The notes below the pieces were generated by a model, which did no database searches, was not told the origin of the DNA, and saw only the letters and a program-made list of their open reading frames with translations. From DATEDA01 sp963754305 (GTDB lineage Bacteria; Pseudomonadota; Gammaproteobacteria; Burkholderiales; SG8-39): a stretch of DNA of 64,000 nt. Position numbers and translations under genes: made by a program. The stretch's first letter is position 1, and every line of letters starts with the position of its first letter. Shown piece by piece: positions 36,518-46,359 of the stretch. Location of the stretch: assembly GCA_963754305.1 (NCBI GenBank), contig CAVWFR010000051.1, forward strand, positions 1-64,000. Reading direction: 5' to 3'.

Positions 36518-36546
36518 TTGGCGGGACGCGACCGGGAGGCTAGAGT
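36518..36546 (+). promoter_or_regulatory. Promoter for the ACMSD-like amidohydrolase
   Basis: TTGGCG (36518-36523) and TAGAGT (36541-36546) are 17 bases apart, four of six matches each, about 79 bases before the start codon in a divergent gap. Confidence 0.4.
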
Positions 36547-36624
36547 TCGTGTACGACTGCTAGCTGGGTCGCCCGACCGGCGGCTCCCGCATTGCCTTGC
36601 ACAACGATAAGGAGGGAGACACCG

Positions 36625-37734
36625 ATGATGTTCACCTGCGCGCCGCTCTGCGCGAACCCTGCTCACGGTCACGCGCGCCTGCGCCGCACGAGCACGGCCA
36701 AGGCGACGAAGGTCGTCAAGACCCGCCGCGGCAAGCTCCTTCGCATCGACATCCACTGCCACTACCTGAACCGCGACGTTGCCGCGAAGGTGGCGCATTT
36801 CAATCCGGGGCAGTACGAGCCGAGCATCCAGTTCGCGAACCAGCTCACCCGCGACGTCAACGCGAAACAGATGCAGGACCGCGCCGCGAAGCTGTCGACG
36901 ATCGAGGTGCGGCTCAAGGACATGGACAAGATGGGGATCGACGTCCAAGCGGTATCGCCCGCGCCAAACCAGACCTACTATTGGACGGAGGCGGGGCTCG
37001 GCCTCGAGCTCGCGCGCGGAGTGAACGACCGGCTCGCGGAGATCGTGGCGACCTGGCCCGATCGCTTCGTCGCCCTCGGCACCGTGCCGCTCCAGAACGC
37101 GGGCCTCGCGGTCGCCGAGCTCGAGCGCTGTGTGCGCGGGCTCGGCCTGCGCGGGGTGGAGATCAATCCCAGCGTGAACGGGATGGACCTCACCGACCCG
37201 CGCCTCGACCTCGACAAGTTCTTCGCCAAAGCGCAGGCGCTCGAAGCGGTCATCTTCATGCACCCGATCGGGTATACGCAGGGCGAGCGGCTGGTCGATC
37301 ACTACTTCAACAACGTCATCGGCAACCCGTTGGAGACGACCGTCGCCGCGAGCCACCTGATCTTCGACGGTGTGATGGACCGGTTTCCGAAGCTGAAGGT
37401 GGTCCTGCCTCACGCCGGCGGGTATCTCGCGCATTACTGGGCGCGGATGGATCACGCGCACCGCGCGCGCCCCGACTGCAGGACGGCGATCAAGAAAGCG
37501 CCCACGAGCTACCTCAAGAAGTTCTACTTCGACACCATCACTTTCGATACCACGATGCTGCGCCACTTGATCGACAAGTACGGGGCGAAGCAGGTGGTGC
37601 TCGGCACGGACTACCCCTACGATATGGGGATGTACGATCCGGTCGGCCACATCCGCAGCGTGCCGCGCCTCAAAGCCGACGAGCAGGCGATGATCATGGG
37701 CGGGAACGCGGCGCGGCTGCTCAAAATCGCTTGA
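36625..37734 (+). CDS. ACMSD-type amidohydrolase (decarboxylase or hydrolase)
   Basis: A 369-residue TIM-barrel protein of the amidohydrolase_2 branch that includes 2-amino-3-carboxymuconate-6-semialdehyde decarboxylase and gamma-resorcylate decarboxylase. Metal ligands: H44-C-H46, a His in FMHPIG, a His in LPHAGGYLAHYW and the Asp in GTDYPYDMG. The first 35 residues (Arg/Ala/Lys-rich with Cys) are an unusual extension. GGAGGGAG lies 6 bases before the ATG at 36625. It could decarboxylate an aromatic or ring-cleavage product from the neighbouring oxygenase. Confidence 0.85.
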   Translation: MMFTCAPLCANPAHGHARLRRTSTAKATKVVKTRRGKLLRIDIHCHYLNRDVAAKVAHFNPGQYEPSIQFANQLTRDVNAKQMQDRAAKLSTIEVRLKDMDKMGIDVQAVSPAPNQTYYWTEAGLGLELARGVNDRLAEIVATWPDRFVALGTVPLQNAGLAVAELERCVRGLGLRGVEINPSVNGMDLTDPRLDLDKFFAKAQALEAVIFMHPIGYTQGERLVDHYFNNVIGNPLETTVAASHLIFDGVMDRFPKLKVVLPHAGGYLAHYWARMDHAHRARPDCRTAIKKAPTSYLKKFYFDTITFDTTMLRHLIDKYGAKQVVLGTDYPYDMGMYDPVGHIRSVPRLKADEQAMIMGGNAARLLKIA

Positions 37735-37805
37735 TCGCGCCGGCGGAAAGCCGGTGCCCAGCAACACGGCGCGCCGTACTGGATTCCGGCGTTCGCCGGC
37801 ATGAC
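37733..37805. repeat. Inverted pair of REP-like palindromes (copy 1)
   Basis: Two ~28-base units of form GTCAnnCCGGCGnnnGCCGGnnnCCAG lie head-to-head: 37733-37761 on the plus strand and 37779-37805 on the minus strand. Each unit is itself an imperfect stem. It fills the gap between the amidohydrolase stop and the next start. Confidence 0.65.
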
Positions 37806-37819
37806 CAAGGGGAGAACCG

Positions 37820-38782
37820 ATGAGCGCATGGACGGGTCGGATCCTTGCCGCGGCCGCGCTGCTCGCCGCGACAACCGCCGCTGCGCAAGACTATCCGACG
37901 CGCCCGATCCGGTTCTACGTCGGGTTCGCGCCCGGCGGCAGTACCGACATCGTGTCGCGCCTGCTCGCACAGAAGCTGCAGGAGCGAATGGGCCAGCCGG
38001 TGATCGTCGAGCAGAAGGTCGGCGCGACCGGAATCATCGCGCAGGACGCGGTCGCGAAGGCGGCGCCCGACGGCTATACGCTGGTGCTCCTCACCGGCGG
38101 CCACCCGACCTCCGCGGTGATGATGAAGAGCCTTCCGTACGACCCGGTGAAGGACTTCGGGATGATCTCGATCGTCACGCAGTATCCGATGGCGATCTCG
38201 GTCAACCCCGACTCGCCGATCAAGTCGGTCCCCGATCTGATCGCGCGCGCAAAAGCGGCGCCGGGCAAGGTCAGCTTCTCCTCGGCTGGTGTCGGGAGCC
38301 TGCATCACCTGCTCGGCGAGTGGCTCAACATCGAAGCCGGCACCGAAATGATCCACGTGCCGTTCAAGGGCGCGGCGCCCGCGTTCACCGAGCTGCTCGC
38401 GGGGCGGCTCGACGTGATGATCGAGACGATGACGTTCTCGAGCGGGCAGATCAAGGGTGGGCGCATGCGCCCGCTCGCCGTGTCCGCGTCGTCGCGCTCG
38501 CCGGCGTTCCCGGACGTCCCGACACTCAACGAAACGCTGAGCGGGGTCGACGCCCAATCCTGGCTCGGCCTGGTGACCTCCCCGGGCACACCGCCGGCGA
38601 CGATCGACAAGCTGAACCGCGAGCTCCGCGCGGTGCTTGCGGATACGACGGTGCGGCAACGGTTCGCGGACCTGGGCGGCGAGGCCTACCCGACCTCGCC
38701 GGAGGAGATGCGCGTCCGCATCGAGCGGGAGATCGCGCGCTGGGCGCGGGTGGTCGAGGTGCGGAAAATCGAGCGGCAGTAG
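37820..38782 (+). CDS. Bug/TctC-family tripartite tricarboxylate transporter receptor, copy 1
   Basis: A 320-residue periplasmic receptor with signal peptide AAAALLAATTAAAQ. Signatures: YPTRPIRFYVGFAPGGSTDI, ARLLAQKL-type helix, KVSFSSAGVGSLHHLLGEWL and HVPFKGAAPAFTELLAG. These receptors bind organic acids; the TctA/TctB permease genes are not next to it, as is common for Bug proteins in Burkholderiales. Confidence 0.92.
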   Translation: MSAWTGRILAAAALLAATTAAAQDYPTRPIRFYVGFAPGGSTDIVSRLLAQKLQERMGQPVIVEQKVGATGIIAQDAVAKAAPDGYTLVLLTGGHPTSAVMMKSLPYDPVKDFGMISIVTQYPMAISVNPDSPIKSVPDLIARAKAAPGKVSFSSAGVGSLHHLLGEWLNIEAGTEMIHVPFKGAAPAFTELLAGRLDVMIETMTFSSGQIKGGRMRPLAVSASSRSPAFPDVPTLNETLSGVDAQSWLGLVTSPGTPPATIDKLNRELRAVLADTTVRQRFADLGGEAYPTSPEEMRVRIEREIARWARVVEVRKIERQ

Positions 38783-38787
38783 TAGCA

Positions 38788-39006
38788 GTGCCCGACCGAT
38801 TGAGCTTTCGCCGCATCGAGCGCTCGAGCTACGGCGGGACCCGCCCGGCGGACGATTTCCCGCGTCTCGCGCAGGCTTATCTCGACGGCGCGTTGCAGCT
38901 CGATCCGCTGGTGGAAGGAACCGGCGGGCTCGATGCCGCCGAGCGTTTCCTCGACGCCATCGGCACGGGCACGGCGCTCCGGAACGTCATCCGCCCGGCG
39001 GCGTGA
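38788..39006 (+). pseudogene. C-terminal fragment of a zinc-type alcohol dehydrogenase
   Basis: A 72-residue frame reads RIERSSYGGTRPADDFPRLA then LDGALQLDPLV and AERFLDAIGTGTALRNVI. This is the last ~70 residues of medium-chain Zn alcohol dehydrogenases (the SYGG...R.DFP segment, then the final helix and strand). The GroES and Rossmann parts are absent. A GTG at 38788 starts the frame but has no good ribosome site. Confidence 0.6.
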
Positions 39007-39029
39007 GCCCGGACGCGCGTGGCCTCGCT

Positions 39030-40343
39030 TCAGTTCGCCATCCGCGGCAGCCAGAGCGCGATGTCCGGGAACGAGACGACCAGCACGAGCGCGATGACCT
39101 GCAGGCCCATCCAGGGCCAGCACGAGTTGAAGATCTCCTCCATCGTCACGTCCGGCGGCGCCACGCTCTTGAGGAAGAACGGCGCGCCGCCGAACGGCGG
39201 AGACAGGTAGGCGATCTGCATGTTCAGGTTGAACAGGATTCCGAACCAAACCGGGTCGTAGCCGAGCCCCTTGATGATCGGCAGGAAGATCGGGAGCGTG
39301 AGCAGCATGATCGCGATCCACTCGAGAAACGTGCCGAGGACGATCCAGATCGCCATGATGACGACGACGATCATGATCGGCGGCAGCGCGAGGCCCTTCA
39401 CCAGACCCTGCACGAACGCGATTCCGCCCATCATGTTGTAGACGCCGATCAGCGCGTTCGCGCCGAAGACCAGCCAGAGCACCGTCCCGCACGTCGACAT
39501 CGTCTGTTTCAGCGAGTCGTGCAGCATCCGCCATCCGAGCTCGCCGCGCACCCACACCGCGATCAGGACGCCGAGCACGCCGAGCGCCGCGGACTCGGTG
39601 ACCGAAGCGAGCCCGGCGTAGATGCTTCCCATCACGCACAGCATGATCAGGAGCGGCAGCACGATGCCGCGCATCAGCTTCAGCTTCTCTAGGAACGGGA
39701 TCATCCGCTCCGCCGCCGGCGCCGCCGGCCCGAGCCGCGGATCGAGGTTGCAGCGGATCAGGATGTAGAGGCAATAGAGCCCCGCGAGCATGAGCCCCGG
39801 GACGACGGAAGCGAGCAGCAAGTCGCCGATCGAGATGTTCGCCGCGAGGCCGAAGAACACCAGGATGATCGACGGCGGGATCATCGACCCGAGCGCGCCG
39901 CCCGCGCAGATCGTGCCGATCGCGAGCTTGCGGTCGTAGCCGAGGCGCAGCAACTGGGGTAGCGCGACGATGCCGAGCAAGGTCACTTCCCCGCCGATCA
40001 CGCCGATCGTCGCGCCGATCAGCACCGCCATCAGCATCGTCGCGACGCCGACGCCGCCCGGAACACCCCCGGCCCAGACGTGCACCGCCTTGAACAGCTC
40101 CTGCGTCACCCCGGAGCGCTCGAGGAGCGACGCCATCAGGATGAACATCGGCACCGAGGCAAGCACGAACTCGGTCATGAAGCTGTAGGTGCGGCTCGCG
40201 ACCACCGTCATCGCCGCGGGCCCGAACAAGGCGAACGCGAAGCCGCACGCGACGAGGCCGGTGCTGAACGCGAACGGAAGGCCGATCCCGAGGAGCGCGA
40301 GCGTCGAGAGCAGCATCAGGATGCTCAGGACCTCGATGCTCAT
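39030..40343 (-). CDS. dctM: TRAP transporter large permease subunit (DctM), operon 3
   Basis: 437 residues, about 12 membrane helices. Blocks: GATIGVIGGEVTLLGIVALP, AGGALGSMIPPSIILV, LASVTESAALGVLGVL, LGTFLEWIAIMLLTLPIF and YLSPPFGGAPFFLKS, close to the operon 2 DctM type. The ATG at 40343 overlaps the dctQ stop (ATGA). Confidence 0.92.
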   Translation of the reverse strand: MSIEVLSILMLLSTLALLGIGLPFAFSTGLVACGFAFALFGPAAMTVVASRTYSFMTEFVLASVPMFILMASLLERSGVTQELFKAVHVWAGGVPGGVGVATMLMAVLIGATIGVIGGEVTLLGIVALPQLLRLGYDRKLAIGTICAGGALGSMIPPSIILVFFGLAANISIGDLLLASVVPGLMLAGLYCLYILIRCNLDPRLGPAAPAAERMIPFLEKLKLMRGIVLPLLIMLCVMGSIYAGLASVTESAALGVLGVLIAVWVRGELGWRMLHDSLKQTMSTCGTVLWLVFGANALIGVYNMMGGIAFVQGLVKGLALPPIMIVVVIMAIWIVLGTFLEWIAIMLLTLPIFLPIIKGLGYDPVWFGILFNLNMQIAYLSPPFGGAPFFLKSVAPPDVTMEEIFNSCWPWMGLQVIALVLVVSFPDIALWLPRMAN

Positions 40344-40858
40344 ACGATCGTCTCGGACGGCGGCTTGGCGGCCTCGGGCTCGTCGGGGATGCGATGCCAG
40401 ATGTGCGAGACGGTCTGCGCCAGCATCAACGCCACGCCGAGCGCCAGCACCGACTTGAGGAACGCCGGGATCGGCACGTCCCACGCGCGCCCGCTCGTCT
40501 CCATGATCGCGACCGCCGGGATCGCCTGCTTGAGCGCGGCGTAGAGGAGCATCGCGAGGTAGGCCGCGGTGAGCGCCTGACAGAGCCACGCGAGCGCGCG
40601 GCGCACCCGCGGCGGCGCGCGATGCGTATAGGACGCCACCGTGATATGCGCGCGCTCCTGCGACGCGAGCGGGCCGCCGAACACGAAGCACACCGCGGTC
40701 AGCACGATCACCATGTCGTGCACCCAGATGGTCGGCGCGTTGAACGCGTAGCGCATCAGCACTTCGTACGCCGTCAGCGCGACGGCGACGAGGAAGAGCC
40801 ACGCGAGGCCGTGGCCGAGCGAGCGCGCGACGCGGTCGACGACGGGGAGCCCGCGCAT
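40340..40858 (-). CDS. dctQ: TRAP transporter small permease subunit (DctQ), operon 3
   Basis: 172 residues with four hydrophobic helices (LAWLFLVAVALTAYEVLMRY, DMVIVLTAVCFVFGGPLA and two more) and the conserved RYAFNAPTIWVHD and ERAHITVASY segments. Separated from dctP by a 127-base gap holding a REP-like pair instead of the single hairpin seen in operons 1 and 2. Confidence 0.9.
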   Translation of the reverse strand: MRGLPVVDRVARSLGHGLAWLFLVAVALTAYEVLMRYAFNAPTIWVHDMVIVLTAVCFVFGGPLASQERAHITVASYTHRAPPRVRRALAWLCQALTAAYLAMLLYAALKQAIPAVAIMETSGRAWDVPIPAFLKSVLALGVALMLAQTVSHIWHRIPDEPEAAKPPSETIV

Positions 40859-40876
40859 CAGTCGGGCAGGAGCCCG

Positions 40877-40961
40877 GTCATTCCGGCGCGCGCCGGAATC
40901 CAGAACCGATGGATGGCGCGGACGCGCAAGACTGGGCCCCGGGGCTTCGCGCCGGGGTGAC
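40877..40961. repeat. Inverted pair of REP-like palindromes (copy 2)
   Basis: GTCATTCCGGCGCGCGCCGG... at 40877-40903 and the reverse-complement unit at 40932-40961. They occupy the dctP-dctQ gap of TRAP operon 3, so transcripts would carry two stable stems there. Confidence 0.65.
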
Positions 40962-40985
40962 GAGCGACCGGCGCATCGACCCGCG

Positions 40986-42008
40986 TCAGTCGAGGAGCTG
41001 GAGCTGCTTGAGGAACGCGACCTGGCTGTCGTACACCTTCTGCGCCGCCGGGCTGCGCTTCGCCCAGTCGGCCCAGGCCTGCTGCGAGAGCTGGCGGAAC
41101 TTCTTGCGCTCCTCGGGCGTCCAGCTCACCAGCTCGAAGCCCTGGGCCTTGGCCTGCGCCGCCGCTTTCATGTCCTCCATCGCGATCCGCTGCACCATGT
41201 CGCGCGCGAAATCGCGCACCGCAACCTCGAACATCGCCTTGAGATCGGGCGATAGCGCGTTCCACTTCGGCATCGCGACCGCCACCTCCGCCGCGGGCAT
41301 CGAGTGGAACCCCGGGTGCAGCGGGTACTTCGCAATGCGGTGGTAGCCGAGGTCGTTGTTCATGCCGAGCGTGCCCCAGTCGGTCGCCTCGATGACGCCG
41401 CGCTCGAGGGCGGTGTACACCTCGCTGCCCGGGAGGGTGACGACGCCGACGCCGGCGCGCCGCCAGATGTCGGCGCCGAGACCTTCCGGCACGCGCATCT
41501 TCACGCCCTTGAACTCGGCGAGCGTGCGCAGCGGCTTTTTCGCCGGCACCGACTCGACGCCCCACCACACCGGACTGACGTAGTGGACGTTGAACCGTTT
41601 GTAGATCTCGCGCGCGAGCTCCAGCCCGCCGCCGTACTCGAACCACATCTGCATCTGGTAGGGGTTCTCGAAGCCGCCGTTCAGATCGCCGATGAGCGCG
41701 AGCGCCGGCTCCTTGCCGGACGCATAGGGCGCGCCGCTGTGATGGCTGTCGAGCACCCCGTTCGTCATCGCGTCCAGCGTCTCGGTGTAGGCGACGATCG
41801 AACCGACCGCGAGCGGCTGGATCTCGATCCGGCCGTTGGTCATCACCTGCACCTTCTTGCACCACTCCTCGAAGATCTTCTGGTTGACCGAGCCCGCCTG
41901 CCACAGCGACTGCATCTTCCACTTGTGCTGCGCCGCCGCGTCGCCGGCGCCGAGGGCGCACGCGAATGCCACGAGGGTCGCCGCACACACCGCGAACCGA
42001 CGGTTCAT
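40986..42008 (-). CDS. dctP: TRAP transporter solute-binding protein (DctP family), operon 3
   Basis: 340 residues with a signal peptide (VCAATLVAFACALGAGDAAA). Ligand-site blocks FKGVKMRVPEGLG with conserved Arg and ALERGVIEATDWGTLGMN are present. The ATG at 42008 follows AAGGAGGAGAG. First gene of dctPQM, reading minus. Confidence 0.92.
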   Translation of the reverse strand: MNRRFAVCAATLVAFACALGAGDAAAQHKWKMQSLWQAGSVNQKIFEEWCKKVQVMTNGRIEIQPLAVGSIVAYTETLDAMTNGVLDSHHSGAPYASGKEPALALIGDLNGGFENPYQMQMWFEYGGGLELAREIYKRFNVHYVSPVWWGVESVPAKKPLRTLAEFKGVKMRVPEGLGADIWRRAGVGVVTLPGSEVYTALERGVIEATDWGTLGMNNDLGYHRIAKYPLHPGFHSMPAAEVAVAMPKWNALSPDLKAMFEVAVRDFARDMVQRIAMEDMKAAAQAKAQGFELVSWTPEERKKFRQLSQQAWADWAKRSPAAQKVYDSQVAFLKQLQLLD

Positions 42009-42100
42009 GACTCTCCTCCTTGGATGCGCTGCGCGATGTCCGGCGTGGCCGCGGGCGGCGCAGCGATCGCCCCGGCGACTGGTGATTCGTTTGCGAAAGC

Positions 42101-42937
42101 TCAGGCTCGGAAGGCCTCGACGTTGGTCCCGCGATACAGGATCTTCGCTTGCCGGTCGGTGATGGCCTGGTGAAAAGCGACCATCTCCGGGTCGAGATCG
42201 AGGCGCGGACGCGGCTCGTGGTCGAAGTTCCGGTGCTCGTCGACGCCGCGGACGAGCGTCGCGCTGTCGCGGTCGCCGGCGATCTGCCGCACGTAGGTGG
42301 GCACGTAGCGGATGGCGAAGCCGATGCGCCGGTCGCGCGAGCGGTTCGGCGCCGAACCATGGAAGAGCCGCACGTGGTGCAGGGACGCCTCGCCGGGCTC
42401 GAGGATCACGTCGATGGCCTGCGCCTCGTCGACCTCGACGGCGATCTCCTGACCCCGCGTCAGCAGGTTGTCCTTGGCGAACGTGTCGCGGTGCGGGACG
42501 ACTTCCAGCGAGTGCGTGCCGGGCACGAACTTCATGCAGCCGTTCTCGAGGTTGGCGGGTGTGAAGGCGATCCACACCGTCATCACGTCGGGCGAGCTCA
42601 AGCCCCAGTACGTCGCGTCCTGGTGCCAGGAGACGTAGGCGTCGCTCTGCTGCTCCTTGATGAAGAAGCTGGTGCTCCAGCAGAGGAGATTCGGGCCGAG
42701 TACGTCTTCGGCCACGTCGAGCACTTTGGGATTGCGCACCAGCTCGTCGAGCCAGGTGAATAGCAGATGCGACTTGTGGCGGTAGGCGCCGCTGATCGGC
42801 CCGCCGCTCTTCGCTTCGTAGGCCTCGAGCTCCCGCCGGTAGCCGTCGGCCTCGGCCGTCGAGAGGACGCGGACCGGAAAGTGATAGCCCGTTTCGCGGT
42901 ACCGCTCGACGGCGGCCTCGGCAAGCACTCTCGGCAC
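42101..42937 (-). CDS. Phytanoyl-CoA dioxygenase (PhyH) family oxygenase
   Basis: Fe(II)/2-oxoglutarate oxygenase of 278 residues. Iron ligands are H105-Q-D107 and H193 (LFHGSAPN); R210 (GFAIRY) would hold 2-oxoglutarate. PhyH relatives hydroxylate varied small molecules, and the substrate is unknown. A GTG start at 42937 follows AGGAGGAG. It may be co-transcribed with TRAP operon 3 (92-base gap). Confidence 0.85.
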   Translation of the reverse strand: MPRVLAEAAVERYRETGYHFPVRVLSTAEADGYRRELEAYEAKSGGPISGAYRHKSHLLFTWLDELVRNPKVLDVAEDVLGPNLLCWSTSFFIKEQQSDAYVSWHQDATYWGLSSPDVMTVWIAFTPANLENGCMKFVPGTHSLEVVPHRDTFAKDNLLTRGQEIAVEVDEAQAIDVILEPGEASLHHVRLFHGSAPNRSRDRRIGFAIRYVPTYVRQIAGDRDSATLVRGVDEHRNFDHEPRPRLDLDPEMVAFHQAITDRQAKILYRGTNVEAFRA

Positions 42938-42960
42938 GAGTCTCCTCCTCTAGAATGGGC

Positions 42961-42990
42961 AGTCTAGGTGAGCCGTTCCGGCAGTGTCAA
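42961..42990 (-). promoter_or_regulatory. Promoter for the PhyH gene and TRAP operon 3
   Basis: On the minus strand a perfect TTGACA (42990-42985) and TAGACT (42966-42961) are 18 bases apart and 24 bases before the GTG start. Confidence 0.65.
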
Positions 42991-43114
42991 TCGCGCGCGG
43001 TCGCCACGCCAGCTCGCGCGCGAGTACCCTGGTCTCAACAACCGGGATCCGAATTCGATCGGCCGTCGTATAGGATCCCCACGCGCGCACCCTTGAGCGC
43101 GCGAGGAGCTTCCC

Positions 43115-43815
43115 ATGGGCTATATGCGAACAGTAGGTCCCTCTTCTGCCGCACCGGCTTCGGCGCGGCGCCGGCGCCTCCTCGGCGCACTGGGTGCAGG
43201 CGTTCTGGGTGCCTCGCTGGGCGGCTGCGCCACCGCGCCCGTCCTGCCGCCGCGGCCCGTGGACCGCGCACTTGCGCCGCGCGTAGGGGACACTTGGACG
43301 TACCAATACTCGAGCGTGTTCAGGGCCGTGGCCCCGCGGACACTGGAGGTGCGGGTGCTCGAGGTCGGGCAGGCGGCGCTCCGCGACCGGCTCACGATCG
43401 TGGGCGCGGCGGGCGACGAGGAGCGGCTTCTGACCTCGGCGCTCGAGCTGGTGGAACGGCCGCTCGCCGGGTTGACGTTCTACGACTTCTCCCCGTATCT
43501 CCAGGCGTTCGGTGCGCTGCCGGCGGAAGGCGCCGTCGCGACCCCGACGCCGAACTGGGGGCAGCCCTTCACCGGCCGCGCCCGGCTGCGCGGAACCGAG
43601 CGCGTGAGCGTTCCGGCCGGTAGCTTCGACGCGGTCCGCATGGACATCGAGATCTCGCGCACTCCGGGTTCCACGCTGCAGTCCAGGATCGATCCGGCGT
43701 TCACGCTCGCGACGGTCTGGTACGCCGCCGCGCCGAAGCGCGCGATTCAATGGAAGATCGTGACGCGCGCGAGCGCGCTGAACATCCTGGTCGACGACAC
43801 GTACCAGCTCGCGAG

Positions 43816-43831
<16 letters not shown>
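43115..43831 (+). CDS. Predicted lipoprotein of unknown function
   Basis: 238 residues. An Arg-rich n-region (ARRRRLLGALGAGVLGASLGG) leads to a lipobox-like LGGC at about residue 38, so it is probably an outer-membrane lipoprotein, possibly Tat-exported. The mature part has VGDTWTYQYSS, a motif of beta-rich DUF3108-like periplasmic proteins, but I cannot place it in a named family. It converges on the CobW gene, overlapping by 16 bases. Confidence 0.65.
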
Positions 43832-44856
<1,025 letters not shown>

Positions 44857-44882
44857 GTCGTCACCCCGCCCGTCCCCCGTCC

Positions 44883-44968
44883 GTCACCCTGGCGAAGGCC
44901 GGGGTCCAGGCTCGCAGCGCGCGTCGCATCAGGACTTTCTGGAATCCCGGCGCTCATCCGGGATGGAC
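44883..44968. repeat. Inverted pair of REP-like palindromes (copy 3)
   Basis: GTCACCCTGGCGAAGGCCGG... at 44883-44910 and its inverted partner at 44939-44968. It fills the gap between the CobW start and the next gene's stop, the same arrangement as copies 1 and 2 but more diverged. Confidence 0.55.
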
Positions 44969-44971
44969 GCG

Positions 44972-46225
44972 TCAGAGGGTCATCTCGAGGATGTACAGCC
45001 CGCCGGCGAACCGGTCGACGGTGAAGACGAGTCCGCGGTCGTCGACATACACGTCGTTCAGCTGGATCGCGCCGGCCGGCGAGAGCTTCGGCGCGCCGGG
45101 TACGAAATAGGCGACCTCCTGGGGCTGGTACGGGTTGGAGACGTCGTAGGCCCGCACACCGGCATTGAAGAAGGTGCCGACCACGATGTCGTCCGAGCGC
45201 CACGACGTAGGCACGGGCAGGTTCTCGTGCAGGTTGTGCGCGCCGAACCGCCCACCGCGCCGCGCGAACCCGTCGTACGGGGGCGCCGGAAAAGTGGAGA
45301 TCGGCACCAGATTGGTTTCGACGCGCGCGTCGACCACGCGCACGAGCTTCGGCCAGTCCTTACCGTCATCCTGGACGCACTCATCGCTCACGATCAGCAA
45401 CTCGGGCCCGAAGAGCGGCAGCACCGTGTGCGCGAAGCCGTTGAACGGGGGTGAGTAGTTCCAGCTCGCCACCAGCTTCGGTCGCGCCTTGTCGGCGATG
45501 TCGAGGATGATCGCCCCCCCGTCGATGTAGCCGATGTACGCGCGGTCCGGGCGCGCGGGGAAGACGTTGGTGTTATGCGCGCGGAAACCGGTGTCGAACT
45601 GCGGCGCGAGCCGCGGTGGCGGCGGCGCATCGTCGCCGTCGCGCGTACCGGGAAGCCACCAGCGGCCCGCCTCGACCGGCTTCGACACATTGCGCACGTC
45701 GACGATGCGGTAGAACTGGTCGTCCTTGGGATTGCGCGGGTTGAAGTCGGCCGCGCCGCTCGCCATGTGGACGTACTCCCCGTCGACGAACCACACCGCG
45801 TGCACGCCGCGCGAATGCGGTCCCGACGCGTCGAAGTGACCGATTCGCTTCGGCGCCTCCGGCATGGCGATGTCGAAGAGATCGAAGCCGGCTGGCTGGA
45901 GATTCACCGCGCTCGTCTGGTAGGCGACCGCCATCACGTCGCCGACCACGTCGAGCGAGTTCGAGCGCATCCGCGCGTGCGGCAGATCGGTCTGCACCAC
46001 GACCTTCGGGGCGCGGGGATCGGTGACGTCCACGCCGGTGAAGTTCTTCGGCGCCGATTCGTGCGCGAGCCAGAGGATGCGGCGCCCATCGCGCGCCGCC
46101 TGCATCGCCACCCCTTCGCCCATACCGCCGAAACCCTGCAGTTCGTGGTGGGCGAGAAGACGCATGTTCAGGGCGAGCGTCTGGTCGGCGCGCGCGTTCG
46201 GAGTCAGGGTATCGGTTGGCCTCAT
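44972..46225 (-). CDS. LVIVD-repeat beta-propeller-like protein
   Basis: 417 residues with recurring units in which a strand ends and is followed by F(D)V/T-D-P...PK-V: GVDVTDPRAPKVVVQTD, GFDLFDIAMPEAPKRIG, AIILDIADKARPKLVAS and AYDVSNPYQPQEVAYF. This is the LVIVD repeat pattern. No signal peptide is seen. Function is unknown for the family; a binding scaffold or lactonase-like propeller is possible. Confidence 0.7.
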   Translation of the reverse strand: MRPTDTLTPNARADQTLALNMRLLAHHELQGFGGMGEGVAMQAARDGRRILWLAHESAPKNFTGVDVTDPRAPKVVVQTDLPHARMRSNSLDVVGDVMAVAYQTSAVNLQPAGFDLFDIAMPEAPKRIGHFDASGPHSRGVHAVWFVDGEYVHMASGAADFNPRNPKDDQFYRIVDVRNVSKPVEAGRWWLPGTRDGDDAPPPPRLAPQFDTGFRAHNTNVFPARPDRAYIGYIDGGAIILDIADKARPKLVASWNYSPPFNGFAHTVLPLFGPELLIVSDECVQDDGKDWPKLVRVVDARVETNLVPISTFPAPPYDGFARRGGRFGAHNLHENLPVPTSWRSDDIVVGTFFNAGVRAYDVSNPYQPQEVAYFVPGAPKLSPAGAIQLNDVYVDDRGLVFTVDRFAGGLYILEMTL

Positions 46226-46255
46226 GGAGGGAACGATACCGCGGCTTGCCGTCGG

Positions 46256-46284
46256 TTGCTAATCGGCCGGTGCAAGACTACGAT
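46256..46284 (+). promoter_or_regulatory. Promoter for the second TTT receptor gene
   Basis: TTGCTA (46256-46261) and TACGAT (46279-46284) are 17 bases apart, about 76 bases upstream of the ATG. Confidence 0.4.
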
Positions 46285-46359
46285 TTCCGGGCGCCCATGC
46301 CGCGTCCCGGCGTAGACCGTGACGGCGACGCGCGCCAAGGATGACCAAAGGAGAAGCAC

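Noticed and set aside
37801..39006. A 401-codon plus-strand frame overlapping the first TTT receptor
   Set aside because: Most of it is an out-of-frame shadow of the receptor; only its last 72 codons resemble a protein family and are listed as an ADH fragment.
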